Source: Calvatia gigantea (Eukaryota; Basidiomycota; Agaricomycetes; Agaricales; Lycoperdaceae). From it: a stretch of 64,000 nucleotides of DNA. Positions within the stretch are counted from its first letter, which is position 1. The number at the start of each line of letters is the position of its first letter. The stretch lies in NCBI GenBank assembly GCA_025093985.1, contig JACAAK010000005.1, positions 744,001-808,000 of the forward strand. The letters are read 5' to 3'. The translations under genes were made by a program, and so were the position numbers. Under the pieces are notes generated by a model. That model had not been told where the DNA came from. It worked only from the letters and a program-made list of their open reading frames with translations, and searched no databases. Positions 1 through 11,344 of this stretch are shown in pieces.

Positions 1-900
1 GCGGAGTAGCGGGTCTTTGCCCCCTATACCGTGATACCACTCTTCTGCTCTTGGCGCTTGTAATTTATAATCTCCTTTGTTGCAATACGCTTCCTGGATA
101 TAGTGGTTTTTCGGTTGGAGATTACTCTCGAATCTCAAGTCTCGAAAAGTCGGCCCGAAACTGAAGCTATGGAGCCAGTCGCCAAATTCTGTCAACCATT
201 TGTCGCGTCCTTGGTTCTTCTGAGTTCGTCTGGCCAGTATCACCTTCCTCAAGTCTGCGTTCTTCTGAGGAATTCACGACGCAAGGTCCAAATGCGAAAC
301 AAACCATTCTCTGCTGTGAAGACGAGGGTAGATCCCTACCAAGCAGTCCCGGCATTCCCTCCCAAGCGCCAAACGCACGTAGGGGTCGCATCTGGCACAT
401 TTCTGTCGATCTCCGAGCTGGCTTGACTCAATTTCCTTTCCGTGTTCCAGTTCGTATTTAATGAGACGCACACAACGGTTTCCCAGTTTCCAGCTTACCC
501 ACCGGATAAGAACCCCATCGTCCTAAAGTCTTACTGCAAACCGAGAAGACACAAATTAACATCTGTTTGCCATTTTATTGGCTCCAACTAAGGCTAGGTC
601 TCGCAGCGCGGCCACGTGAATGAGTCAAAGAACCAAAAAAACTTATGGGGATCGGTTTACCAACGTTGCAATCCCCCCCTGGCCCTATGTATTAAGAAAA
701 AATATCGGTGTCAATGCGACAACTCCGCAGCTAGCACCACGTTGCCCACTATTCTTGTCCATATCTAAACCACAGTGATACGAAGTTTATTCATGGAGTA
801 AAGTGGAGCGGTCTGATCATCTCTCCTCATTGTCTTACACGTGCTACTGACTCCGGAAGACCTTACTCTGATTTGAGTCTCTCTCTCTCTTTGCTGTTGG
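1..900. other. intergenic or left-edge sequence, no gene seen
   Basis: Short overlapping reading frames exist on both strands, but none has a recognisable domain, a consistent codon pattern or convincing splice sites. A CT-rich tract around 880-895 followed by a pyrimidine-rich stretch could be the promoter or leader of the F-box gene that follows; this is only inference. Confidence 0.4.
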
Positions 901-919
901 CTTTCACCATAACCCACTG

Positions 920-2383
920 TCATATCAGACCACAGCCACTCTACATGCCCTTATTGCGGACACTTCCTTGGTCAAGTGGAGGCACGCTTTAGCCAGTGCG
1001 CCCTCACTTGCCGCAGAAATTAACCGTTTGGACGGTCTCGCCAAACAATTCGCCGAGCAGCGAGCCGCTCTCCTTCAACAAACCAACAATAACGGATCAC
1101 AGGATGCTGCCCTGCCCGCAGAAATTCTCTCAATTATATTCGAATATGCTTGCATTAATTCTGCATCACCCCTGCCGTTTCTAGAGAATGGGAACGACTC
1201 CGACTACGGCGTGTTGATTTCAAACGGGCAGCCCAAGGGAGAGCATCGCTATGTCCCACTCGTCCTCCGGGCTGTATGTTCTCGTTGGCGCCAAGTTGCT
1301 TGGTCCACCCCGACGCTCTGGATATTAATACCCCTGAAAATGGATCCGGGCGTCGTGATCATCCGGTTAACTGCCTACATTTTACAGCTCTATATGCAAA
1401 ACTCTGGTGCACTCCCCGTCTCCCTTGAATTAGACTTTCAAGGATTCCCGACGCCCTCTCCCACTTCAGACTCTGCGACCAACACCCTGCCTAGAACATC
1501 CCTTGAACCCATCCAGGAAATGGTTTTTCAAAAATATGCCGGGAAAATCAAGGCGTTTCGACTGGTTTCCCCTCCGGTGGGATGGTTACCGCAACGGGGC
1601 GGTGACTTTTCGAAGTTGGAGGACTTCTGTTGGGCATCACTCATTGAAAATGAACAATTTGACATGCCATTACAGGATATCACCACCCTTCGTCGTTTCA
1701 GTATTCACCACACGGAGGGCCATGCTCCCAAATTCCAACTTTTCGGACCGAATATCACAGCTCTGTACCTCTCTCAAGTCTCTTTGCAGCAATGTGTTGA
1801 TCTACTGGTCGGCTGCCCTAATCTTGTTTCATATCAATGCTTTGCTCCCACTTACTCTTATTCGGTGGAAGTGGGAGAATCAATAACCTTACCCAAGTTG
1901 GAGACCTTCGCGTGGCCATGTCGTGATGATGGCATGTCAGGGCTGAGTGTTAAACTGTTGCGCTTTCCATCTCTCAAAAAGCTCTACTTGGATGATGTAC
2001 ATTGGAACATCCATTTCATCTTAAAGAAATTCTTCTCCGGCTTTTCGTCGACACTGCGAATACTCGAGCTTAGCCTCACGGAGCACACCTTCCACTATGA
2101 GCCATTCTTCAAAACAACATTCCAAACTCTCGCTGAGATAATGGAACTGACATTATCATAATCTTGCGCGTGTGTACTCTCTTCCCTTTGCTCTTCCCTC
2201 ACCCCATCCACAGCTGGTGGCATTGTGAGATTGCCCAACCTCCGCATCCTGCGGTGCTATGACATTCAGAAGCAGGGGTCCTACACCCCCCGCAAGGCCA
2301 CTTGTGGGTTTGATAACAAGGTCATTGCTCAGGATGTTGGAGATGCGAAGGAACAGAGACCGAAACGCCTCTCTGCACTTTGA
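920..2383 (+). CDS. F-box / leucine-rich-repeat-like protein, possibly broken at both ends
   Basis: The main open frame (about 968-2161, roughly 397 codons) begins with a helical segment (INRLDGLAKQFAEQRAALL), then an F-box-like stretch (LPAEILSIIFEYAC ... LRAVCSRWRQVAWSTPTLW), then irregular leucine-rich repeats. This is the layout of the large agaricomycete F-box family, which recruits substrates to SCF ubiquitin ligases. The frame has no ATG ahead of the F-box: the earliest start-like codon is TTG at 968, and an ATG at 945 lies in another frame. A further repeat-like piece (RLPNLRILRCYDIQ) lies in an open stretch ending at 2383. The stop at 2161 precedes any GT donor that could join them. 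The gene is therefore either spliced to an unseen upstream exon or decaying. The family call is fairly safe; an intact product is not. Confidence 0.6.
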
Positions 2384-3136
2384 GGTTTTAGGCCAGTGTG
2401 ACATGCAGTGGGAAGATAACCAGCAGAGGGTTGTGGACGTGGTGGTTGACTGAGTTGGAACTGCAAATCACTGAAGGTTCACATTCTGTGGGTAGGTTGG
2501 ATATTTGAATGGAGGAATATTAGGATTGAGACCGATGCACAGCTCACGTCTTCTACAACCACCACGGTCATGACGCGAAGAAGTTGTTGAAATTGTAGAA
2601 ATGTCGGGTAGTGGTATTTGGGGGGGGGGAATGGACTTTCTGTGGGGTATTGTAGAGTATGGCCTCGGGATCTGAAAGGAGCGACCGGGGGTCTTCAAAA
2701 AAGTGAAAATAAATAAATAGCTCCGTAGGGAGTCGCATAAAGAAAAAGCATTAATTCTATTCTCGGGACAACCAACTAGTACCGAAGCTATAGAGCTAGC
2801 CGCCAAGTTCTGTCAACCTTCTTGAAACGTGAATAAGAGCAGCTGTTAGAAACGGCAATCTGTATCCTTGGCGAACTTCCACCTTGCCTCAGAAATTATA
2901 TCGAGCTCGCTTTTAAAAAACACAGTATATTATATATTCAGAAAATCAAAGTCGCCGTCATCTGCGATCTACTAGAATATCCTGGGTGCGCGGAGAAAGA
3001 CCTGAACTGTCGTCCCAAGGACAATGGCAAACTTCGAATTCTGAGTAAAGCAGGGTCTGTTTGCTCAACCAAATAACGATTAACTTATGACGTTTTCTGA
3101 ATATCGCCTTTTTCCGTCTTTACTCATCCATCGAAA
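2384..3136. other. intergenic region
   Basis: No supported gene. It contains G-rich and A-rich runs and a TATA-like AT-rich stretch near 2925-2940 ahead of the Zim17 gene. Confidence 0.4.
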
Positions 3137-3753
3137 ATGCTGCCTTCACGACTTTTTCGCAATACAGGCCTTCCACCACCACTCCGGAGTCTCCTAATAC
3201 CCAGCGCTTCGCTACCATCCACATACCAAGTACAACTCCATCTTCGCTTGGGCGTCTCCGTTCCTGCAGTATCAGCGCCTGCACCGTCCCGTTCGCATTA
3301 TTCTACTGCAGCTTCCTCCTCGTCTGGCCAAAATCCAAATATATATAAAAATAAAGAGGGCGGGACAACTCAGGGCACGGAAGGGAAGACGGTACTCAGG
3401 CAGGTTCTAGGCAAAATCGAGCCGAAGTTGTCGATAACATTCACTTGTACCGTCGAGAATTGCGGGGAGAGGTCGACACATGAGTTCACGAGGCATGCAT
3501 ATGAGAAGGGGATCGTGCTGGTGCAATGTCCTGGTTGCAAGAACAGGTGCGTATAAGCTCGTGCTTTGGATACGTGGGCGTATCGGGGTACTGACAAGTT
3601 CTATACAGGCACCTTATAGCGGACCATTTGGGCTGGTTCAAAGAGTCGACTGAAGATGGCAAGCTGCGTACAATAGAGGACCTCTTGAAGGCAAAAGGAG
3701 AGGTGGTGAAGCGAGGGAAGGTTGACCCTACCGGGACAATCGAGTTCACATAG
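3137..3753 (+). CDS. ZIM17: Zim17/Tim15-type zinc-finger protein (mitochondrial Hsp70 escort protein)
   Basis: Two exons (3137-3546 and 3609-3753, GTGCGT...ACAG intron) give 184 residues. The N-terminus is arginine/serine-rich and nearly free of acidic residues (MLPSRLFRNTGLPPPLRSLL), as expected for mitochondrial import. The conserved DNL zinc-finger domain follows: LSITFTCTVENCGERSTHEF, then CPGC about 20 residues later, giving a four-cysteine zinc site, and then NRHLIADHLGWF, a hallmark segment rebuilt across the splice junction. In yeast this protein keeps mitochondrial Hsp70 (Ssc1) soluble and active in the matrix. It lies tail to tail with the Grx5 gene, another protein of mitochondrial iron-sulfur biogenesis, about 170 bp away. 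The start is the first ATG in frame and suits a presequence. Confidence 0.93.
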
Positions 3754-3920
3754 AAACACTCATATCGGAGTAGGTTAGTATTACCCGACAGGCTGTCAAG
3801 TATATGACTCCATCTAAAAAAATTGTCTTTATTAATCTTAGGTGTATTGACAGGGTGTCCTCTACATGGGATATGACGGGAATACGGAGATAGACGGAGA
3901 AAGAGTGAGGGGAAATATTT

Positions 3921-4564
3921 TATGAGGGCGTGGTGTTATTTTGTGCAGGGGGTTCCTCGACCTTCGGGATAACGCCGTTGTTCTCCAGAAGTGTTTCGAG
4001 TTCTCCGGACTGGTGCACTGTTCGACATAATGGTAATGAGTATCCTATACCCTCTTAATAGTCGTTAATGAATCCACTACTCACTCGAAATGAGAATGTC
4101 ACATCCGCCAACAAACTCTCCATTGACATATATCTGAGGAATAGTCGGCCATTCCCTGCACCAAAATAGCATGAGAACACCCGAATACGAACAAACGAAA
4201 TGAAACGCACGAGAATTCCTTAATGCTCTGTCTTAGTTCCTGGTCCGCGAGCACGTTATATGTCTTGAGTTTCTCCGATGGTACTCCCTGAAGCTCGAGG
4301 ACCTGGACTGCAGCACGCGAAAAACCGCATTGGGGCTCCTCCGGTGTTCCTTTCATGAAAAGAACAACAGGACTCGACTGGACAGCCTTTTGAATTTGTG
4401 ACCGAGCTTCCTGTGAAAGGAACCGGTACGCAGCTAGTCTGCCCGCAAGGAACGACGAAGGAGTTGTTCCACGAAGAAAACGAGTCTACGCGTTTCAATT
4501 AGTCATATAGCTTGGACACTCCACAGTCTATACTTACTGAAGAACGTAGGGCAGGTCGGAACAT
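3921..4564 (-). CDS. GRX5: mitochondrial monothiol glutaredoxin
   Basis: Four exons on the minus strand (4564-4538, 4485-4211, 4155-4085, 4017 to about 3921). The protein begins [15 protein letters not shown], a basic mitochondrial presequence, followed by the glutaredoxin fold with the single-cysteine active site CGFS inside [17 protein letters not shown], the [17 protein letters not shown] glutathione-binding segment and [11 protein letters not shown]. In yeast the homologue transfers [2Fe-2S] clusters in the mitochondrial matrix. The first intron splits the presequence after nine codons. The exact C-terminus is uncertain: the reading frame across a run of Gs near 3949-3953 decides whether the stop is at 3921 or the frame runs on, so the end should be treated as approximate. 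The family assignment is firm. Confidence 0.9.
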
Positions 4565-4792
4565 TGTTGGCGGCTACAGACGAATTTCGGGATGCACCTT
4601 GATGACCTGAGCTGGGAAATGAGGTTTCAATGACGTAAGCAGCTGACTACACGTGACTCGGACTGGTTTGACCAATCAGATTCCGGCAATTCCAGTGGCC
4701 GGCGGCCCGATACCCTGGAACAGTGGCCCTACCTTCTAAACGCTTGAATAAATGAGCCCATCTTCCTCTCTCATCGCTAGGTTCGACCCAGA

Positions 4793-5682
4793 ATGAAGGT
4801 CGCCAACCGCACCTTTGTCATTTCTGGAGGGTGAGTCTCTCTCCTTATCATAGTGATGTTGTCGTAACATATAATTCAGGTCCTCCGGTCTTGGCCTTGC
4901 AGCCGTTGAGGATCTCCTCTCCCAGCGAGCTTTCGTCTCCGTTCTCGACCGCGCACCCCCTCCTGACACAGTCGCCTACCACCCCAATCTCAAATTCTTC
5001 AAAACAGACATCACAAAACTCTCACAAATCGAAACAGCCGTCAAATCCACCGTAGCATGGACACGCGAGACGAAAGCCCGTCTCGGTGGTGTGATTAACT
5101 GTGCGGGTGTAGGCACCGCTGCCAAAATTATCGATGCGCAGGGTGAACCGCATTCGCTGGATCTATGGGACTTTGCGCTTGCAGTGAATTTGACGGGTTC
5201 GTTTAATTTGACGAGGTTGGTGTTGAAGCATTTGGTTAAGGTTGAGTCTGAGGAGGGGACGGATGGGGAGAGGGGTATTGTGGTTTTCGTGTCGAGTGCT
5301 GCTGCTGTGAGTTGCTCTTTGGTATCTGTATTCTTTTATATAACTGATTCCCTCCCGTAGTATGAAGGTCAACCAGGCCAGACTGCTTACTCGGCAACGA
5401 AAGGCGCGCTCAGATCTATGACACTTCCTATGGCACGCGACCTTGCTAGACATGCCGTTCGTGTAGTCACCATTGCACCAGGCGTAGTTTGACAGTAACA
5501 TGACCGCCAATTTCCCGGGGAAGACACGAAGGAGCTTGGAGAACGATGGTATTGTGTACCCCAAACGATTTGGTCAGCCTATTGAGTTCGCAAAAACTAT
5601 ACGATGGGTGTTGGATTGTCCATATGTGAATGGCGAGACGATCAGATTGAGTGGTGGAGGCAGGTTGCCTGCCAAGTTGTAG
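4793..5682 (+). CDS. short-chain dehydrogenase, 3-hydroxyacyl-CoA dehydrogenase type-2 (HSD10) like, one-base frameshift
   Basis: Three exons (4793-4830, 4880-5306, 5361-5682). The Rossmann dinucleotide motif GGSSGLG is rebuilt across the first intron. Further on come INCAGVG, the catalytic serine in FVSSAAA, and the YSATKGA Tyr-x-x-x-Lys pair. The [20 protein letters not shown] region and the APG-V-FDSNM segment are typical of HSD10, a mitochondrial NAD-dependent enzyme of branched-chain fatty acid and amino acid oxidation. Allowing for the defect the product is 261 residues, the usual length. In exon 3 the frame hits a TGA at 5490 just after APGV. One extra base near 5487 accounts for this, because the next frame continues perfectly (FDSNMTAN ... 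[17 protein letters not shown]). No GT-AG intron can absorb it. Either a real inactivating mutation or a sequencing error. Confidence 0.85.
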
Positions 5683-5813
5683 GAACTGAATCATGTATAA
5701 CATATCCTCGGACAGCGTTATGTAGCATTTCCTAAATATATATTTCTGTGATAAGTATAAGCGTATAAGAGGTTCAATATGGATCACAATCTCCTCGACG
5801 TGGCCTTTGACTC

Positions 5814-7447
5814 TTAAGATTCTTCCAGGAACTTCTGAATCTCGTCTTGCATAAACTTCAGATCCTTCGGGTCCGGGCCGGCTCCAGCTACGAGAGAACG
5901 AGGTCAGAAGTGCTCAATATTTGGAGGAAATGGGGTATGTATACCAAAATGTCCCCAAATCGAGGGTATGACGACCAATCTGGCCGTGTTAGGCATGCAC
6001 GAAACCTCGTATTCACTATCCTCGGGCTATCGACCAAAATGTCATTATTATTCGAACAACCCATTTCAAAATGTGTTCCTACTGGGAAATAGAGGTCCGT
6101 CTTGCATGGCATAATAAGACCTTTCGCAGTGATACTGGCCAGACACTTGGCCAAATCACCACCGTCACGTATCTTCGACACGTCTCCCGTCTGCCAGGTG
6201 CGGAATAATGTGACGAGATCATTCGCGTCCCAGGTCAGTTCTCCTGCCTCCCATTGGCCTCGCATGAAACTTTCGAGGTCTGGGTACCTGAGAACCAAAC
6301 TTAGCAACACGCCTTTTTTAAAGTCTCTGAAGGGGACAACTTACTGTCCGTCCATTAGGTAGAGCTTTTCACGGAACCACTGCATTTCAGCCCAAATTCA
6401 GCTCCAAAGGCCCTCAACTGAGATCTGAATTCAGAGGCTTACCGCCTGACCGTATGCCCAACCGCAATATACTCTGGCAAAAGCGCGAAGGCCGTGTTGT
6501 GGAGGTGAGGTATAATGGCCATTGTCGAAATCTTTGGAAGCCAGTAAAGCCGATTTGGGACCTTCAATGAAACTTCCTGCACTTAGCATTGTTGGGGTAA
6601 TTGAGATGAGATTGAAATGTACCATTGGTTATGGGGACTTGTACGAGCGGATCCGCATATTACTACATATCTAAAAAGTGTTAGGTTTTGGGGGTGTGTG
6701 CGAGGTGATGATGTAGGTACTTCTCAACGAAGTCGGGGTACATCACGACCCAGTGATAGGCTTGTTGACCACCCATGGAAAACCCGATCACAACGTGGAC
6801 TTTCTGGATACCCAGATGCTGAAGAACCACATATTGTGCTCGACTGGACAAGGGGGTTGAGAAGAGATACAGGGAAAAAAGGAATACACGTACATGTTGT
6901 CTTCATATGAAACATTTGGGAAATAGGGGCCATTGTGCGGTACCGGCTTTCGGGCTGTGAGTGAAATCGTAAAGGCAGTGGTACCCAGACATTAGGCTGA
7001 CCGTGTTCGAAGGAGAGCTAGACTAAAAAGATGGTCAGAAACGCAGAACAGGGTGGGGGGGGGGGGAGGAAAGGCCTGACTTCACTGCCTGAGAAAAGGT
7101 TAAATGTGACAATAAAGTACTTCTCAGGGCTGAACGCCTGTTTTTCGGTGATCAAAACAGCTCAGTGAAACGGTTAGATGGATCATATATAGCACAGACG
7201 TTATCGGGGCCAATCAAATAAGATTGATCTGCGGAACATGCTCATCAACAGTGGTCTAAGCGGGAGGATCTAATCACATACTGTCAAGCCTAGCTCCATA
7301 GCAAGTTGGGAATACGATACACGGGTTACTTGGGTCTCCATATGTTCTGTAAGCTGTGATAGCGTCAGGCAGCACCCCTCCTTCAATGTGCAATCGTCCG
7401 TGGTGGTAGTACCGCGTCTGAACTGCTGAAAAATCAAAGAAAGCCAT
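5814..7447 (-). CDS. alpha/beta hydrolase of the homoserine O-acetyltransferase family
   Basis: Minus-strand gene with many short introns, start at 7447 (MAFFDFSAVQTRYYHHG), stop 5814. Joining exons by phase gives a coherent chain: FPTCYGARLD, EKYFIVTFNLFS, SSSPSNTPVPHNGPYFPNVS, YEDN, then the nucleophile elbow VIGFSMGGQQAYHW with the catalytic serine, ICGSARTSPHNQC, EGPKSALLASKDF, WAYGQAWF, the aspartate region MPCKTDLYFPPEDSEYE and the histidine in IWGHFAG. The last exon is GAGPDPKDLKFMQDEIQKFL. Family members acetylate homoserine or act as related acyltransferases or hydrolases; the substrate here cannot be read from sequence. One intron contains a run of about 13 G/C base pairs near 7056-7068. 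One acceptor (GAAAG at the VPHNG exon) is unusual but needed for the conserved match. Confidence 0.85.
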
Positions 7448-7897
7448 GGTGGTGCGGCGAGTCCCCATTCAAAACCAGGAACAATTTATAGTCATCTGTT
7501 CTGCATACTTATGGTGGGAGAATGGGACACGGTGGGCCGGGAAAACCATCACCATGAGATCGAGGTTCACATGCCACTTTGTTCACGAGACCTCGTTTTT
7601 CTCATATTTCAGAAAGAACAGTCAAGAGCGGTAATAGATGGCTCTGTTTGAAGTATTGAAGAGCGTAAGAGGGTTGAAAGGTTGAAGGGAGATTTGAGCT
7701 TCTTAGTCAACATGAAATGTCATCAGAAATTGTATTTGGCGGGGTTTCAAAGCCAAACAAACGCGACGGTAACGTGATTTCAATTTATCATTGTCGTAAA
7801 AACAGCCATTTGAGTTACTTACTGGCTCCTGAGTTCCTCATATCCGGTCGCGCTTCGTTCATGTTTCCGTTCTCCTAGCAATTCTGTGGTTGAAACC

Positions 7898-10126
7898 ATG
7901 GAAAAGATTGTTGGTGAACTTTGGTCCAAGAAGGAAACACTCGATTCTTCTCAACTGACGCGCCTTAAACCACCGTCCCGAACGGGTATCTATGAAGATC
8001 TTGGAAGTTCCTTCAAACCATCCCAGCCGAAGGTTCAGAACAAGAAGCCTATGGCAAGGAAACGTAGTCCTACATCCGACTTTGGTTCGGAAAGCGAGGA
8101 TGAAATGGACGTCCTTTCGCAAAGTACGGAGGCGGACGAGAAGATCGTCACAAGGAAGGCAAAACCAGGTAGCCAAACATTACCTACTTATCATCCGGAT
8201 GTACTCGAAAACAGGTCTAAAACGCTGAAGGGACTCAAGTTTAGCAAGACAAAACCGGCGTCGACAACGACGGAAAAGAAATCTACGCCGTCCCCCCTGC
8301 GCCCAAAACCACGGGCAAGGGTGAAGGAGTCGCGGCATCATAGTAGTATGGAAGACGAGTCGAATGACGAGGGGATTTATACGATCACCCGGAAACTGAA
8401 GAGTACCCCAACAACACTGGATCTGAATGCGGATGTCGTAGCACCACCAAAACCGAAACCGCGACCGCGACCTATTGTGAGGAGCTCCAGGGCCAACGCA
8501 AGTTCAGATTCATTGTTCGGTACGCCTACCAACAAGGAAATGGGAAGACGGCCACTATCCTCCATACCCCTCCCGTCCCCCCTTTCCAACCAAAGGAGCA
8601 TCACCAATCGTAAACCCAAACAAACCTCACCCCGTTCGAGTGCAAGTACTTCCTCAAATTCATCAAGTAACACCAGTACCGCTTCGTCATCTTCTCATCC
8701 GCCACCTCCAGATTCGTCATACTCTACAATATCATCCTCCAAGTCGGCACTTCGACTTCCACAGAAATTCCCTAGCTTCTCACCTCTCAATCCCCCCACC
8801 GCGAAACGGAGCACTGCAGCTGCCGCGAAGAGCTTTCCTGATCTTTCTCCCCTTTCGAAGGACGCGAAGGCAGAGAAGGGGAAATGCAGGGATAAAGGGA
8901 AGAGGAAGGCAGTTTCCAGGGACTTACAACCTTTTCCGATGTCGACGCAAGACCTCAGTGATATTTCTGCCTCTTCAGACGAGGAGTCAGGTACGGACAG
9001 ACATGCGCGAAAACGGAGGTATAGGAAGCCTTCGTACGTTTTCATTGAACTCTGCTACAACACAAGCCCAACTTCAACTTGCCCTGCACAGCGCCTTGGA
9101 TCATATGGACGTCTACGAGGAAGAAGATTCATGTGAGTGGCGCTTTTTCTCCAAAAACGCTCCTGGTACTTATTGTGATTACTAGTGTTCATGTCCCCTG
9201 CTGTTGATCCAAAGACACTATGTCCTTACTGTGATGCTCCGCTCCCGGATTCTCCTACACCATTCCTTAAGCGTCTTCTTGCCAGTACCGCCGAAAAATC
9301 CCATCCAGACCCCCGTTCTACCAACCCCTTAGGCCGCAAAGCCCCCTTGTCCACTTTCGTAACCGTCTGCCAACGACACCGATTCGAATCTGAAATCTTA
9401 CCAGAGGCAGAAACGAAAGGGTGGCCAAAGACAATTGATTGGGAACGACTCGGTGGGAGGATTGCTTTTATGAAATGGGATTTGCAAGGGATTATTGATG
9501 ATCCCGGAGATGTGGATATGAGTATAGGGGCAGAAGAGGTGGATTTTATGACGAGTTCTATTGGGAAGGACCCGAGGATGCAATGTGTGTTTTGGAGGGA
9601 AGCCATGAAAGCAATCAAATTGCGCGGATCGAGGGCCGTAGCGGGTGTGAAGGGTCAATATTTGGATTTTGAGAAAATCCAACCGGGGTAGTACGTGTTG
9701 AGTCCTCAGCTTGCTCCTTACTTGCACCTTGTACTGATGAATGAGATGTAGCTATGGAGAGCTTGGTTCGATGATCATACATCAGACGCTCCTTAGCATG
9801 TTTCCGCTTGATACCTTCGGTTCCAAGACCATCGCACCATTCACAGCGAACGAGTTCATTCAACGTATACTTGTGCCCGAAGTTGCATTGCGCCTTATCA
9901 TGGAAGATCGAGGACTAAAAGGCCTCATAGGTGCTGAAACTGCCTTAGAGGTTCTGAGAGAGAGCACGGCGTATGGCGTTGTGATGTTCCCTGAGGATGG
10001 AGGGGAAGGGCCAAAGTGGGGTGGAAAGTTTGGCGTAGGCGATAGGATTGTCATGGAGAGAGCTCAGAAGAGACGGAAGGAGATAGAAGAAGGGGTAGAG
10101 ATGGAGGAAATGGAGAGATTAAGCTA
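7898..10126 (+). CDS. RTC4-like domain protein with long disordered N-terminus
   Basis: Starts at the ATG at 7898 in a good context (ACCATGG). The first ~375 residues are serine-, proline- and lysine-rich and disordered, ending in a basic RKRRYRKPS patch. Then come LQLALHSALDHMDVYEEEDS, a cysteine pair CPYC with LPDSPTPFLKRLL, VTVCQRHRFESEILPEA, WPKTIDWERL, and after an intron at 9690-9751 the segment PGYYGELGSMIIHQTLLSMF. This order matches the RTC4 (restriction of telomere capping 4) domain, a poorly understood family often fused to disordered regions in basidiomycetes. Exons: about 7898-9035, 9066-9132, 9186-9689, 9752-10126. The phase of the first intron is not fully resolved. A basic open stretch follows and may be a lost 3' part of this gene. 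Confidence 0.7.
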
Positions 10127-10138
10127 AAAGTACGCAGG

Positions 10139-11085
10139 AGAGCGAGACGGAAGGAAGGGAACAGGGACATTGGCAATCACTTGGAGGAGGAAGTGGACTA
10201 TCCAAAACCAAGAAGTCAGGCGAACCCAAGCAACAGGCCTTCAAGGAAGTCCTCCAAGGCGGGTAAAAATAGCGATGCTATATCCGTTGATTCTGCATCG
10301 GACGGAAATGACACAGAATCGAATGTTGAGATTACCGGCTCTCTAGCTCAGTCGAGACCTCGGAGGGCCGTCAAAACCGTAAACTACGTCGACACAAGTG
10401 ACGAGGACCAAAAAAGCGATTGGTCAAAGCTACGCGATTCTCAACTGTCCCGCACCAAAAAGCGAACAAAGACGCTTTCAAGGTCTCCTTCCTTCACTGA
10501 GCGACTCCCATCACAAGTAGGAAAGAAGGCATATGCGCCCTCATTAGCACAAACGAATACAGACTCCATCGACGAGGATGTTAACCGAATTGGGAGGAAA
10601 GAAGAGCCACAAAAATGTTCGCCGAGGAAGAGCACCAACAAAAGATTACCAAGCAAGTATCACCGAGAGGCCGAGGTCAATGAACTAGACTTGAACACGC
10701 CGATACCTAAACGCCGAGGACAGCAAGTTGCGATGGAAGAGGAAGACATAGACCCAACACCTCAGCCCTGTGCGGAAGGACGGTCCAGCGTCCGTGCAGC
10801 CCCAAGAGAGTCTTCTTGCACAAATAACGACTCGGAGCCAAAAAAACAAAGAGACGGGGTGCGTACTCCCGAGGCTTTCGCCGACCCGGTTAAACCTCAC
10901 AGATGCCTGTAGTAGAAAACTCAAATCTAAAACGAGCTCGGACTCTGATGCGCTGTGGACCTACAACCTGCGTGCGGCTATCCCAGAAGACAGTGGTTCG
11001 AGCTCACCCTAGCGACATATCTGAACCGACAATAACGAAACAAAAGAGGCGGAAGAAAGAGACTGGAGGTAAGAGAAGATTATAG
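10139..11085 (+). CDS. hypothetical basic, low-complexity open region
   Basis: An open frame to 10912 lacks any ATG at its start and encodes a charged, serine-rich chain (RPRRAVKTVNYVDTSDEDQK, KKRTKTLSRSPSFTERL). Two other frames continue the same compositional bias to 11085 (ITKQKRRKKETGGKRRL). I recognise no domain. Its position 12 bases after the stop of the RTC4-like gene, the absence of an ATG and the frame changes suggest either C-terminal exons of that gene that I could not splice correctly, or a decayed reading frame. It should not be treated as an independent gene without transcript support. Confidence 0.3.
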
Positions 11086-11344
11086 ATGGCTCCTAAGTGA
11101 GCCTTCATCACAGGAAACCTGCTCACCCAGGAAGGCGGGCAGACGGTAACAGTTTACGCCAGGTCCGCGTAGGGCACTCTATGTTTTTTATAATGTGTTT
11201 ACGCCTTTATTAATGGCACTATATACTCTTCTGGATCCTTGTTAGAGAAGGACTTGAATTTGTCCCTCGACACGAGTCCTTGGTCACGAGAGTCAGATCA
11301 GGTGATGAGAGAAGGAGGACCTCAAAGCCTCGGCTTCCCTCGCG

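Noticed and set aside
7050..7070. G-run as a possible regulatory element
   Set aside because: It lies inside an intron and has no partner runs for a quadruplex; simple homopolymer is the easiest explanation.
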